Positions 51,854 through 61,189 of a DNA stretch of 64,000 nucleotides are shown here, piece by piece. The notes under the pieces were generated by a model. That model was not told the origin of the DNA and did no database searches. It worked only from the letters and a program-made list of their open reading frames with translations. Positions within the stretch are counted from its first letter, which is position 1. Each line of letters opens with the position of its first letter. This DNA is from Palleniella muris (GTDB taxonomy: Bacteria > Bacteroidota > Bacteroidia > Bacteroidales > Bacteroidaceae). The translations under genes were made by a program, and so were the position numbers. Location: assembly GCF_004792655.1 (NCBI RefSeq), contig NZ_SRZC01000009.1:62001-126000 (forward strand). The letters are read 5' to 3'.

Positions 51854-52759
51854 TTAGCGCGATACAGCTTCCAGCAGTTCCTCCACGGAAGCGTCCTTGA
51901 GGATTACTGTCCTGTCGGCACCGATGAGGTAAAGGGAGGGCATTGAAGGCAGGAAATAAATGTCGTCATGAAGGATGCCGCCGGTGTCCGCCCCCACTGT
52001 CCACCATTCCGGGAGAGTGTCCTTTGTCCGTTGCCATACGGCAGCATCGCCCTCCGTATAGACGGCAAGGACGGTTATCTTCCCCGACTCTGCAAGACTG
52101 CGTAGTGCAGAATCCCCGGAAAGGCTCCTTACCGCCGCCATGCAGCCGTCACAGTGAGGGTCGTAGAAGAGAAGCACTGTCGTACGAGCCGGAGTTTCCG
52201 CCAGAGAAGAGCGCCTGCCGTCACGCAGCACCATCTGGAAGTCTGCGGCCACCGTGCCTGGGAAGTTCCTGCGTATGGCATCAAAGAGGAAAGCGGCGCG
52301 TGAGCGCAGGGAGGCGGTTCCTGCCGCAGAGCTGCGTATGCCGTCAAGGAACATCGTGTAGTAAAGTTCGCTGAACATCGGCGACTCCTTTTCGTACAGA
52401 TACTTCGCCGCAAGGTCAGCGACCATCATGAACGCCTTTCCGTCAGCCGCCGCACGTCCTGTCAGCAATGTCACGGAGCGCTGAACATCGTCCGTGCCGG
52501 CATGAGGGAAGAGCGACATGAAGTTCACAAGATTCTGCTCCATAAACCGCTCGTCACGGCTTCGCAATGTGTCACGGAAGTCCATCTCATCCCAGAAGTG
52601 TTCCATCAAGTAAGCCGCACGCTTCCCAGGAGTGCGCAGGGAGTCCGGGACTGCCGGCAGCGGCAGTCCCGTCTGTGCCGTGGAAGGTGCAGCCGCAAAC
52701 AGCATGAGCAACACCGGCTGTGCCAGTGTTGCCCGCATTATATCAGGAAGTATGTTCAT
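51854..52759 (-). CDS. DUF5106-type exported thioredoxin-fold protein
   Basis: 301 residues with an N-terminal signal (TLAQPVLLMLFAAAPSTAQ). Residues about 40-165 match DUF5106 (RAAYLMEHFWDEMDFRDTL, YLYEKESPMFSELYYTMFLD). The C-terminal thioredoxin-like domain has TTVLLFYDPHCDGCMAAVRS, so a CDGC pair sits where thioredoxins have CxxC, plus MPSLYLIGADRTVILKD. It overlaps the upstream DUF4906 gene by 4 bases, so it is translationally coupled to the fimbrial operon; a redox role in folding fimbrial or other envelope proteins is a guess. Confidence 0.8.
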   Translation of the reverse strand: MNILPDIMRATLAQPVLLMLFAAAPSTAQTGLPLPAVPDSLRTPGKRAAYLMEHFWDEMDFRDTLRSRDERFMEQNLVNFMSLFPHAGTDDVQRSVTLLTGRAAADGKAFMMVADLAAKYLYEKESPMFSELYYTMFLDGIRSSAAGTASLRSRAAFLFDAIRRNFPGTVAADFQMVLRDGRRSSLAETPARTTVLLFYDPHCDGCMAAVRSLSGDSALRSLAESGKITVLAVYTEGDAAVWQRTKDTLPEWWTVGADTGGILHDDIYFLPSMPSLYLIGADRTVILKDASVEELLEAVSR

Positions 52760-55700
52760 TGTCTTTTCCTTCCTTTCCTCTTTGCCGGAGACGGCGGCGG
52801 TTCAGACAGGTCCACGAACCGCACGAAGCATGCGTCGTTGCCGTTGCCAAGGCTTACGCTTCCTATTGCGTTAACGTCGAAAGAGAAATAGTTCAAGTCC
52901 ATTCCAATGGCATTTGGTTCCATGCTCTTGTCTTTTGACCAGTCCAGAAAGCCGGTGACCATGTTCTTAGCATAGTAAATCGCGCCCGGACGATAATAGA
53001 GAGCGGCGAAGAGCGGAGCTGTCTTGTTGAAAAGATGGCCTCGGTTCTCGTATCCGCTGGAGCTGTAACGCAGGATTCCCTTTCCGTCGTTGTGGCCCTC
53101 GATCCCGTTCTTCCGGTGGCCGTAACCGGCACGGCCTATCGGGAAGAACAAGTTCCTGGCTGTGAACCTGTGGCTTACGTCATTGGCATCATAATAGTAT
53201 GCGAACACGCCACGCATTCCTTTCTGCTCCCTGTCCTCGTCTTCCTGGTAATAGCCATAGGCCATGTCAACATCGTATTGTGTCTCCTTCGCTCCGTCAG
53301 CATAAAGCACGCCATATCCGAACAGGACATTGTCCGTGCAGTAAAGCTGTTCAAAATGGCGCATTGTCGCCATCTCTGCCCATGATTCGTCATTGAAGCC
53401 GGCATCATCTTTAATGATTTTTCCCCACGTCACACGCATTCCTGAGCCGAAAGCAGGAGTGCCGTCATCATTTGCAAGCCAGAAGCCATTCCATTTAACA
53501 GCAAAATCACCGGCAAAATCAGTAGGAAACTTGTAGTATATTCCTTTTCCGCTTCGGGACTCTGTATTTCCAAAGCAGTTGTTAAGCGGGTGAATCGGCT
53601 GCTTGCTGTTGCCAAACTTGAACATTGAGCCTTCGTCTCTCGGGTCCTGAGCGTCGCTGGTCTCTGAAATACGGTTGAAGGTTCTCCACTTCACTGCCTT
53701 GACATTGTCGCCGTCATAGTTCTTTGCTTCCGGTGAAACAGCCTGCGGGGCATAGCCCTGGCGGACGAAGATGAGATGGGTGCATGTATAGGTGTTGTAA
53801 AGCACCCTCACAATGGCGTTGCGCACCTTATTGTCATTGTTAAGCCTGTTGAACCTGATAGTGAAATCGACAGGCGTGTTTGTTGAACCGTGAACCTGCT
53901 GCTTGCCGTCAAGAGAGATGAAATTCTTGTCACCTAAGATCTCAGCCATCCATGGCCCGTCGGACCTGAACGACTTGAACTTCTCCGCACCGTCACCGGG
54001 GAGCATGAGCAGCTCAACATGGAAAGGCTCGAAGTTTCCTGACCTGCGGTAGACACCTTTAGGATTGACTATTCGCCAGACTTGCTTCACTTTTATCTCT
54101 TTCGCACCGGACCTGGCAGGCACCGGCTTCTCATTTGTCCCTATCTTCCTCACGTAAGGAATGATTTGTATTGCCGCCGTACGTGAGTATCCTACATAAG
54201 GGTTGTTGCCGGAGTATCCCGACTGTTTCACCAACACCTTCGGTCTTGTGAACAGCGGGAGGTTAACGGAGACGCTTTGTCCTCTCTTCTGATAGGAGTA
54301 GTCCTCGAAACCGGTTTCGTTCAGACTCGGAGTATTGTCAGGAGTGCCGTCGACATGGATTGTGCGTCTTGACTGGTCCACCGTCCCGTTTGTCCCATAA
54401 AAATAATTATTGTTCAGCTTTGAGGACTTATCCACAGCGGATGCATTATTGTCATATCCGGGCCATTGGTTTGATGATTCTCCGCACATTGCCGGTGTTA
54501 CGACAACATTATTGTCATAGCGCAGGGAAAGGAATCCGTTTCCCGGCTGTTTGTTCTCAGGTGCATCAAAGGCTCCCTTACTGTCGGAGGGTATGGGAAT
54601 TTCAGGATCTATGTCCGGTTCCCACGGGTTCTTGACAATCTCCGCCTCGAATCTGACGACCTCATAGCCATCCTCCGGTGTATATTTGAACGGGATTGTC
54701 GACTTATGGTTATAGAGATACGAGACGTACCACGGCTGCGGGACATCCCATGTGTCAGGCTCTTCCTTGTAATCCACATGCCATGAAAAGTCGTTGGCAT
54801 TGCCGTTGAACTTCAGAGTCACTTTGAAATGGTGGTTGCGCTCTGCATCGCAATTAAGGTCTGCGTCCTTTCCGAGCATGAAGCGGTACTTGATATCACC
54901 GGTGCTCATATTGTCACTGGCGGTACAAGTGTAGAATGCCGTCACCTCGATGTATGTCCCGTAAGGCACTTCGTCCTTCACGGTATTGCTGTTGGAGACA
55001 TTGCCGGTGGAAAGGTCGGTCACCGGCCCTTTGCAGTGCGGTGCGTCTCCCTGCATGTTTTCGTAGAAGAACAGTGCCTGTGCACTGTTGGAGTGCAGGT
55101 TCTTCTTCTCTCCCGTGGCATCATCCATGATGTACGGCGTGCCTTTTGTTATCTGTGCCCATTTTGCATAGTCATCACCTTCGCCGAAGACGATTGCCTG
55201 GCCGCTGCCTGCGAGAAGGTCCTCCGCATTTGCAGGAGAGTTGTTGAAAGAGCGGAAGCTGCCGTCCGCGAGCATCTTCTTTCCAAATCCGGCGGCACAC
55301 TCTTTCGGGATGTCATGCAGCTGTACGTCACGGATGTATATCTTCACATTCTCCCTCAGCCCTGTGCCGTCGAAGTCCACGGTGACTTTTGACGCTGCGC
55401 GGCGGAGCCATGTGCGCAGGTTCATGCTGCTTCGGTCAACCCTCACCGGCATGAAGTCGTCAGTAGAGGAAGGTGCCGTGGAGCCCTCCTTGTCCTTATC
55501 GGTGAAGAAGCCCGTCATCATGCGGTTGTTCTGGATGTTGCCGTCATCCCACCGGCGTTCCAAGGAGCGCAGCTTGTCAAGAGTGTCATAGTCTGTCCGC
55601 GGTCTCTCCAGAAGTGCTGTGAGGGTTGTCTTGACGACCGCCCCGGCATCGGAATATTCTCCCATATTGGCCACGGCGACAAGATAGTATTCCCCATAAC

Positions 55701-56106
55701 CGAGTCTCAGCTGCTTCCTCACGCATTTTGTGGAAGTCTCGGAAGTCTCGCCGGAGGAAGCGTCATTCCCCGTCCTGTCCTCGTCGCTGACATCTGCCGG
55801 AATGTAGTCGAGAGCCACAGGGTAGCCTTCAAGGATGTTTCCGTCAGTATCGTAAGCAATGAGGGCTATGTCGGAGAGGTCAGCCATGACGTCACCTTTG
55901 TGTGCAGCCTTTGCTCCGGCACCGTTTACCTTCATGGCGGAGAATGGTTCAAAGGAGGCTTCTATGTTGACGAAAGTCTCTCCCTGGGGAATACTGCCGT
56001 CCACAGAGAGGTCGTCGGTACATGACCATGCCAGTGTGGTGAGCATGACTGCTGCCATGCTCCACACCATGTTGCCCAGACCTTTCATGTTTCTATGTAA
56101 TGACAT
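52756..56106 (-). CDS. DUF4906-type large fimbrial lipoprotein, probable tip protein
   Basis: 1116 residues. Lipoprotein signal ending MLTTLAWSC then TDDLSVDGS. The N-terminal third has fimbrillin-like strands (VNIEASFEPFSAMKV, LRLGYGEYYLVAVANMGEY, RRAASKVTVDFDGTGL); the remainder, with YNTYTCTHLIFVRQGYAPQA and the closing NDACFVRFVDL, is typical of DUF4906 proteins coded at the ends of Bacteroidales fimbrial operons. By analogy to the large Mfa5-type tip components it may act in adhesion. It follows the 583-residue lipoprotein gene by 24 bases. Confidence 0.8.
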   Translation of the reverse strand: MSLHRNMKGLGNMVWSMAAVMLTTLAWSCTDDLSVDGSIPQGETFVNIEASFEPFSAMKVNGAGAKAAHKGDVMADLSDIALIAYDTDGNILEGYPVALDYIPADVSDEDRTGNDASSGETSETSTKCVRKQLRLGYGEYYLVAVANMGEYSDAGAVVKTTLTALLERPRTDYDTLDKLRSLERRWDDGNIQNNRMMTGFFTDKDKEGSTAPSSTDDFMPVRVDRSSMNLRTWLRRAASKVTVDFDGTGLRENVKIYIRDVQLHDIPKECAAGFGKKMLADGSFRSFNNSPANAEDLLAGSGQAIVFGEGDDYAKWAQITKGTPYIMDDATGEKKNLHSNSAQALFFYENMQGDAPHCKGPVTDLSTGNVSNSNTVKDEVPYGTYIEVTAFYTCTASDNMSTGDIKYRFMLGKDADLNCDAERNHHFKVTLKFNGNANDFSWHVDYKEEPDTWDVPQPWYVSYLYNHKSTIPFKYTPEDGYEVVRFEAEIVKNPWEPDIDPEIPIPSDSKGAFDAPENKQPGNGFLSLRYDNNVVVTPAMCGESSNQWPGYDNNASAVDKSSKLNNNYFYGTNGTVDQSRRTIHVDGTPDNTPSLNETGFEDYSYQKRGQSVSVNLPLFTRPKVLVKQSGYSGNNPYVGYSRTAAIQIIPYVRKIGTNEKPVPARSGAKEIKVKQVWRIVNPKGVYRRSGNFEPFHVELLMLPGDGAEKFKSFRSDGPWMAEILGDKNFISLDGKQQVHGSTNTPVDFTIRFNRLNNDNKVRNAIVRVLYNTYTCTHLIFVRQGYAPQAVSPEAKNYDGDNVKAVKWRTFNRISETSDAQDPRDEGSMFKFGNSKQPIHPLNNCFGNTESRSGKGIYYKFPTDFAGDFAVKWNGFWLANDDGTPAFGSGMRVTWGKIIKDDAGFNDESWAEMATMRHFEQLYCTDNVLFGYGVLYADGAKETQYDVDMAYGYYQEDEDREQKGMRGVFAYYYDANDVSHRFTARNLFFPIGRAGYGHRKNGIEGHNDGKGILRYSSSGYENRGHLFNKTAPLFAALYYRPGAIYYAKNMVTGFLDWSKDKSMEPNAIGMDLNYFSFDVNAIGSVSLGNGNDACFVRFVDLSEPPPSPAKRKGRKRQ

Positions 56107-56130
56107 TTTTCAGTTGTATGTTTTTACTAA

Positions 56131-57882
56131 CTACCTTATGCTTTCCGTCGCCGCCTTGTCAATCTCCACAACCTTTCCCGTCGGTTCGCCGGAGTTGTCA
56201 TATTCTATGAAGACAAACTTTGTCCCGGACTCGGAGATAATGTAGAACAGTCCCGTGTCACTGTCCCAGGATTCCACTTCGTAGCGTTCAGTGTTCTCGG
56301 TGTTCTTGAAAATCATCACTCCGTCCTTATCATAGACAATGGTAGTGTGGTTCTTGTTATGCTGCAGGCGTTCTTCTCCGTCCCTGTCCTTATTTTTTAC
56401 TATTTCCGAGGAGCCTCTGTAGTCTATGACTTTTCTTGTGCTGCATTCTTCACTGTTGTCATCCTTGTAGACGAAATTGCTTATGACCTTTCCGCCGGAA
56501 TTATCCTTCAGCCACACTTCCGAGTTTTCCATCGTGCCGTCAGTGCCAAGATGTATGGCATAATAGTCGCCTATCTCGTCTTCGTAGCTCAGCAGAGCGC
56601 CATTCCCGTCAACAGGGAGTGACTTTTTATTCTTCTCAAGATACACCTGGAAAGCCTCAGGTATGCCGAGATTCCCATCGTCATCCTTTTCCATGTAGAC
56701 CATGAGGTCACCCATGTCGTCACGTGCAAGTCCTAACGGAGCTGTGACCTCCACCGATGCATAAGGCTGCACGTCAAGCTCAACATTGACACTGGTGAGC
56801 TTGCGCGTAAGTGTGTACCTGTACCAGTTGTTGCGCTTGATGTCAAACCTTCCGTCCTTTTCCATGCCGGGGATGTCGCCATAGTTCTTGAATTCAAGGT
56901 CATAGACTTCCCCGTCATCGTAAGTGACGCGGATTGTCGACGGCGCAGCATCTGCTGAAGTGTTGTCAAATTCAGGACAGTACATGACGAAAGAGTGCCC
57001 GCCGTCAGCTCTCATGAACTCCGCCGGTCCCGTGCAGACCTGCGCATCAGAAGGTATGCTTATGTCCCCATAGTCAAGGAACCACGTGCCGGAGACATAT
57101 TGGCTCTCATCCGTCACGCCATAGGGTGCTTTTGCTGCAAGATTATTGTAGCGTACAAGCTCCACCTTCGTGATTCTTGCCACACCGGGCAGGACATTGT
57201 CCGTCACTTCCACCTTTGCCAAGGCGCGGAGAAGGCGGAGCGTGCCGAGCTCGTTATACGTCCCCTTGTCTATCGTGAAGCCTTCGTACCGGCGGATGCC
57301 GAACATCGGTATGCGGTCCTCCGCCGTCAGCATGCCGCCGAAAGGCCTGTACATGCAGGCGGCGGCATCTTCGGCAAGAGCACCGACAGTCTTCCCCACG
57401 GCGGCTTCCGGATAATCACGCCAGTTGGCAAGCATCATCAGCTTCACCTTGCCACTGCCGAAAAAGGTCTCCACCTCTTCCGAAGGGACTGTCATGTTAA
57501 GCCGGTAGTACTTCGGATTTCCACTGTCACCCAGAGGCACTGCTGCCGGTTTCTCGAACTCACGCATGACAGTGTCCGTGCCGGCATCGACAATATATAC
57601 CCTGACATCAGGACTGTCACCGGTGAACTGTATGTAGTTCTCGAAGCCCTCGCCGGGACTGTACTCTCCGTCAGCAGGTGTCCTTGCCGCCGTTTCCCTT
57701 GCATGGCCAGGGACGGCAGAGCCGTCAAGACTGAGCGTTATGCTCACTCCTGTCCTCCCTTTCTCCGCCAGCCGTCCGGCATCCATGGAATCGTCGTCCG
57801 ACACGCAAGAAGCCGTCATAGCTGCGAGTGCCGGTAACAAGAGGACGTATGTCCATGGATTCATATATCGGATGGATTTCAT
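56131..57882 (-). CDS. Fimbrillin-like lipoprotein, accessory fimbrial subunit
   Basis: 583 residues from MKSIRYMNPWTYVLLLPALA; lipobox TASC at 23-26. The N-terminal half shows the fimbrillin pattern: VSITLSLDG, then YRLNMTVPSEEVETFF, a regularly placed LLRALAKVEVTDNVL (the usual AKVEV strand) and WYRYTLTRKL. The C-terminal third contains repeated DxDGxGxY-like strands (IVYDKDGVMIFKNTENTERYEVE) of unknown fold. Its position between the FimB/Mfa2 gene and the DUF4906 gene is that of Mfa3/Mfa4-type accessory subunits. Confidence 0.75.
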   Translation of the reverse strand: MKSIRYMNPWTYVLLLPALAAMTASCVSDDDSMDAGRLAEKGRTGVSITLSLDGSAVPGHARETAARTPADGEYSPGEGFENYIQFTGDSPDVRVYIVDAGTDTVMREFEKPAAVPLGDSGNPKYYRLNMTVPSEEVETFFGSGKVKLMMLANWRDYPEAAVGKTVGALAEDAAACMYRPFGGMLTAEDRIPMFGIRRYEGFTIDKGTYNELGTLRLLRALAKVEVTDNVLPGVARITKVELVRYNNLAAKAPYGVTDESQYVSGTWFLDYGDISIPSDAQVCTGPAEFMRADGGHSFVMYCPEFDNTSADAAPSTIRVTYDDGEVYDLEFKNYGDIPGMEKDGRFDIKRNNWYRYTLTRKLTSVNVELDVQPYASVEVTAPLGLARDDMGDLMVYMEKDDDGNLGIPEAFQVYLEKNKKSLPVDGNGALLSYEDEIGDYYAIHLGTDGTMENSEVWLKDNSGGKVISNFVYKDDNSEECSTRKVIDYRGSSEIVKNKDRDGEERLQHNKNHTTIVYDKDGVMIFKNTENTERYEVESWDSDTGLFYIISESGTKFVFIEYDNSGEPTGKVVEIDKAATESIR

Positions 57883-57980
57883 AAATTCAACTTTCGCATT
57901 TGCCAAAGGTCGCGGGTTATAATATCAAGGTTATGAGGCCTGCTGCCTGTCACCACCGGAATCCGGCGGTCAAATTCATG

Positions 57981-59048
57981 TCAATTCCCCAAATCAACAT
58001 TGTCAAGGACGATTCTCCAGGAGTGTATGAGGATTGACGTGCTTATCCACTTCCTGTCGGCGTCAAGGAAGAATGTCATCACATATTCATCCTCACGGTC
58101 AAGGAATTCCTGTGCGCCCATTTTATGTCCGTATGCCTGCTCATAGTATTCCTTGGACAGAAGCGCATAATCAATCACAGGCACTCGTGCGACAATCCCT
58201 CCTTCCTTGTTTGTCACTGTCAGAGTCATCCGTCTGTCATGGTCTGCCATCATCCTGCCTACGGAGAAGTCGGCGATGACACCGTTGACGTACACCACGG
58301 AACGTCCCTCCGCGACAGCGTCATCCTTGCCCACTCCGGCTGTTCCTGACGTCACGGCCCACGGGGTGTAGACGACACCGGCATCGTCCGCCAGGCTGTT
58401 GTCACTTGCCATGAGCCCGTTGCTGTCTTCAATCCTGAAGGAGAAGTCGTCGGTCTTCAGGTTCTCTCCCGACAGCTGCTGGAGGATGATGCGTATGTGG
58501 TTGGTGTTCTTGACGAGAGGCATGGTGTAAGTGTAGTGTCCTCCGTCAGGATTCTCCGGCAAATCAACTTCCATCAGTCCGTGGTACAGGAAATCAAGAT
58601 AGCGTCCGCTGTGCATGCCTTCCGCTGTCACATCGGCGTCAAGGCGGCAGGCGAGGTCCTCCAGGCGTGTAGTGCCGACAATGGCTTCCGGGACATTGAA
58701 CGACTCACGCTCCTTTCCGTTCTCCAGTCCGCACCATGCGAGGAGCCTGTAGTGTCCGGCCTGCAGGGGAAGATTCATGGAGTAGTCCGCCATAGCCAGG
58801 CGGCCGCCTGCTTCGGAGTTCTTCCATACCAGCACCCCGTCCTCGTCGAAAGCGTAGAGGCTGACAGACTTCACTTCATTGGCAAAGGCATCTGCCCACT
58901 TCAGGTTCATGTCGTAGCGGAACTTCAAGTCGTAGGTCACAGAGCAGTCCCCCTCCTCATCGTAAACGAAACCGTCACATGATGAGAACAGGAACAGTGC
59001 CATGACTGCCAGCAGTGAAAGGGAGTTGAAATGCTTCAGAGTGTTCAT
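57981..59048 (-). CDS. FimB/Mfa2 family fimbrial anchor subunit
   Basis: 355 residues from ATG 59048 (MNTLKHFNSLSLLAVMALFLFSSC); lipobox Cys 24 in FSSCDGFVYDEEGDC. The family hallmarks are visible: YDLKFRYDMNLKWADAFANEV, SVSLYAFDEDGVLVWKN, GHYRLLAWCGLEN, LVKNTNHIRIILQQL and the C-terminal ILIHSWRIVLDNVDLGN. In Porphyromonas, Mfa2 anchors the fimbria to the outer membrane and limits its length. It lies 421 bases after the Mfa1 gene, with a hairpin in between. Confidence 0.92.
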   Translation of the reverse strand: MNTLKHFNSLSLLAVMALFLFSSCDGFVYDEEGDCSVTYDLKFRYDMNLKWADAFANEVKSVSLYAFDEDGVLVWKNSEAGGRLAMADYSMNLPLQAGHYRLLAWCGLENGKERESFNVPEAIVGTTRLEDLACRLDADVTAEGMHSGRYLDFLYHGLMEVDLPENPDGGHYTYTMPLVKNTNHIRIILQQLSGENLKTDDFSFRIEDSNGLMASDNSLADDAGVVYTPWAVTSGTAGVGKDDAVAEGRSVVYVNGVIADFSVGRMMADHDRRMTLTVTNKEGGIVARVPVIDYALLSKEYYEQAYGHKMGAQEFLDREDEYVMTFFLDADRKWISTSILIHSWRIVLDNVDLGN

Positions 59049-59277
59049 TTCCGTATATCTGTTTTTTTTACCTGTTATGGATTGTAATATATGCTGACCG
59101 GGCATGGATGTGTTCCGTTGCCCGGAGTATTGTCATCGTCATCGTTATTTCCGGGAAGCGAGGCCTCCCGTGGTCTGTGCCGCTCCTTGCACCGGCACAG
59201 GGGTGCTTTCTCTTTTGTCCTGCCTGCGGATATTGCTATCCTGGTCTGTCTTTTCTGACAACAGATGCTTTATAGGA

Positions 59278-59324
59278 GAAGATGCGGAGCATGAGTACAA
59301 TCCCTGCACTGCGTCCGCATCTTC
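59278..59324. terminator. Intercistronic hairpin between Mfa1 and FimB/Mfa2 genes
   Basis: GAAGATGCGGA (59278-59288) pairs with TCCGCATCTTC (59314-59324). In the minus-strand transcript this hairpin comes after the major subunit gene. The 421-base gap 59049-59469 shows no other feature. Confidence 0.5.
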
Positions 59325-59469
59325 CTTGTCGTTTTCACTTATCGTTTTTTTTATGGGAAAGCGGATAAATGTTCTTTTACTATACCGGTCAAGCAACTGT
59401 TGAGAATTATTTTATAATATCTTCTCATTAAAACCGATTTCCAACAGTTACTTACAAAAAAATCTTTTC

Positions 59470-61140
59470 TTACCAGTTCAGGTCAACATCCTGGTTGACA
59501 ACACGCCATGAGAGGATGTTAATCTCGGCAGCGATGTATGTCTCCTCGTTCTTAGGTTTCTCCGGAACGATAATCTCATCAGGGTTGTAGACAGGAGTTC
59601 CGAGACCTGCAAGAGTCTTGATGTTCGCGTTATAGACATGGTTGCGGACAATGCCGAACTTCTCGCCGAAATGCTTGATGTCGAAGTAATAGTATGTGTA
59701 GCCTGTCTTCCATACCTTTGCACCGCCAAGGTTCTTCAGGACTTCGTTTGCCTCTGCCGTTGTCATCTGCACGGCACTCTCGCCTGAGCCGTTGTAGACA
59801 GTGACACCGCCAGCGAGCTGCACGTATGTCTTGTAACGCTCTGCATCAGGAGCCGTGCCGTCGTTCATCTCTGTGGCGGTCTTCAGCACAAGGTCCTTCT
59901 CCTCAAGGCGTACATACTTCACACCATTCTCAATGTTCTCTTTCTTGTAGAGGTTTGTCTGTGTCATCATGGCTTTCTTCAGGTCCTTGACACTGTACTT
60001 GATGCCGCCCCACTCTGCAAGTTCGATGGCATTGCCGTCCTTGTCACAAAGCTGTGCCGCAATGATGACCTGTGTGTTCTTTGTCGCACCCTCTGCGTTC
60101 TCATGGACATAAGTGAAGGTGCCGGCGTTGGAAGCATCGGCAGCGCTGTAGAAGTTCTTGGCGTCCGCGCCTGTATTTTCAGCATTGAAACTGAAATTGC
60201 TGTAGCCTACGCCTGCCGGGTTGATGGCCCAGTAAGAACGGAAGTATGCCGGGTTGTTCCATGGCTCTGTACCGAAAAGGTCAGCAGCCCATGAAGGGTT
60301 GACAGCCTTCATCAGACAAGACTTGTCAGCCGTGGTCGTTGCATTCCAGCCGAGGAACTTTACGAAAATCTCTGTGTTCCTGATGTTGCCGTTCTCATCC
60401 TCTTCCACAAGGATGTTGTTCTTGTCTGCGGAAGCTGTGGAGTAAACGCCCTCTGCCTCGCCTGCCTTGACAAGGCTGTTCTGCACGCGCACCTTGGCAG
60501 CCTGACGCTCGACATGGATTGTCACAGGGGACTGCTTTGCCTCGTCGGCAGTGCCGAAAAGCCTGCCGCGTACGCTGACGGCCTCCATCTTCTCCCCGTT
60601 GTCGGCATAGACGGAGTTGGACATCACGAAATTGCCCTCAGCATCCTTAAACTCGCCGTAGACCTTCTCGTTGAGTTCTTCCATGGAAGCTACATTGCCG
60701 AGAGTGCTTACAGGATTGAGCACAGCGATGATTGATGCCGGAAGCCTGTCGCCCTTAGGTGACTCGATGACAAGAGTGGCATTGATTTTCTTCTCTATGT
60801 TATCAGGTGTGCCGTCAGAAGTCTGACCAGGAGTATAGTCAAGATAAGCAGCACCTGTCAGTCCCTTCACTTTAGCAGCGTTGCCCTCTTCGTCAAAGAA
60901 GTAGAAGCGCACCTTTCCGACCTTGTTCTCTACGGCAAGGCCGTTCTCGTAGTCATTTGCCCGCATGATTCCCTTCGCTCCCGCACCTCCTGTGGACGGT
61001 GTGTTCATGATATTCACAGAGAGATAGCTCACGGAAGCCTGCTCTGCACCACCGGATTCAATGGCAGCATCTTCATTGGAGCAACTTGCGAAGGCAGCCA
61101 TAAACAATGGCGCCAAGAATAAAGATTTGTTCATTTTCAC
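59470..61140 (-). CDS. Mfa1 family fimbrial major subunit
   Basis: 556 residues; lipoprotein signal with Cys 20 (FMAAFASCSNED; Met at residue 3 is an alternative start). SYLSVNIMNTPSTGG, KVRFYFFDEEGN, ERQAAKVRVQNSLV and the late YYYFDIKHFGEKFGIVRNHVYNANI split over two strands follow the Mfa1 pattern, and the end AEINILSWRVVNQDVDLNW matches Mfa1 C-termini. A possible trypsin-like processing site is Arg60 before ANDYENG, comparable to propeptide removal in Porphyromonas. Mature subunits polymerise by strand exchange into the shaft. Confidence 0.93.
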   Translation of the reverse strand: MKMNKSLFLAPLFMAAFASCSNEDAAIESGGAEQASVSYLSVNIMNTPSTGGAGAKGIMRANDYENGLAVENKVGKVRFYFFDEEGNAAKVKGLTGAAYLDYTPGQTSDGTPDNIEKKINATLVIESPKGDRLPASIIAVLNPVSTLGNVASMEELNEKVYGEFKDAEGNFVMSNSVYADNGEKMEAVSVRGRLFGTADEAKQSPVTIHVERQAAKVRVQNSLVKAGEAEGVYSTASADKNNILVEEDENGNIRNTEIFVKFLGWNATTTADKSCLMKAVNPSWAADLFGTEPWNNPAYFRSYWAINPAGVGYSNFSFNAENTGADAKNFYSAADASNAGTFTYVHENAEGATKNTQVIIAAQLCDKDGNAIELAEWGGIKYSVKDLKKAMMTQTNLYKKENIENGVKYVRLEEKDLVLKTATEMNDGTAPDAERYKTYVQLAGGVTVYNGSGESAVQMTTAEANEVLKNLGGAKVWKTGYTYYYFDIKHFGEKFGIVRNHVYNANIKTLAGLGTPVYNPDEIIVPEKPKNEETYIAAEINILSWRVVNQDVDLNW

Positions 61141-61189
61141 AATTGTTTTTTTAAAAGTAATTATTAAAATCTAATGTATCTTCTTCCTT

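Noticed and set aside
59145..59396. 83-residue minus-strand frame between the Mfa1 and FimB/Mfa2 genes
   Set aside because: Low-complexity charged sequence with no family signal, overlapping the intercistronic hairpin.
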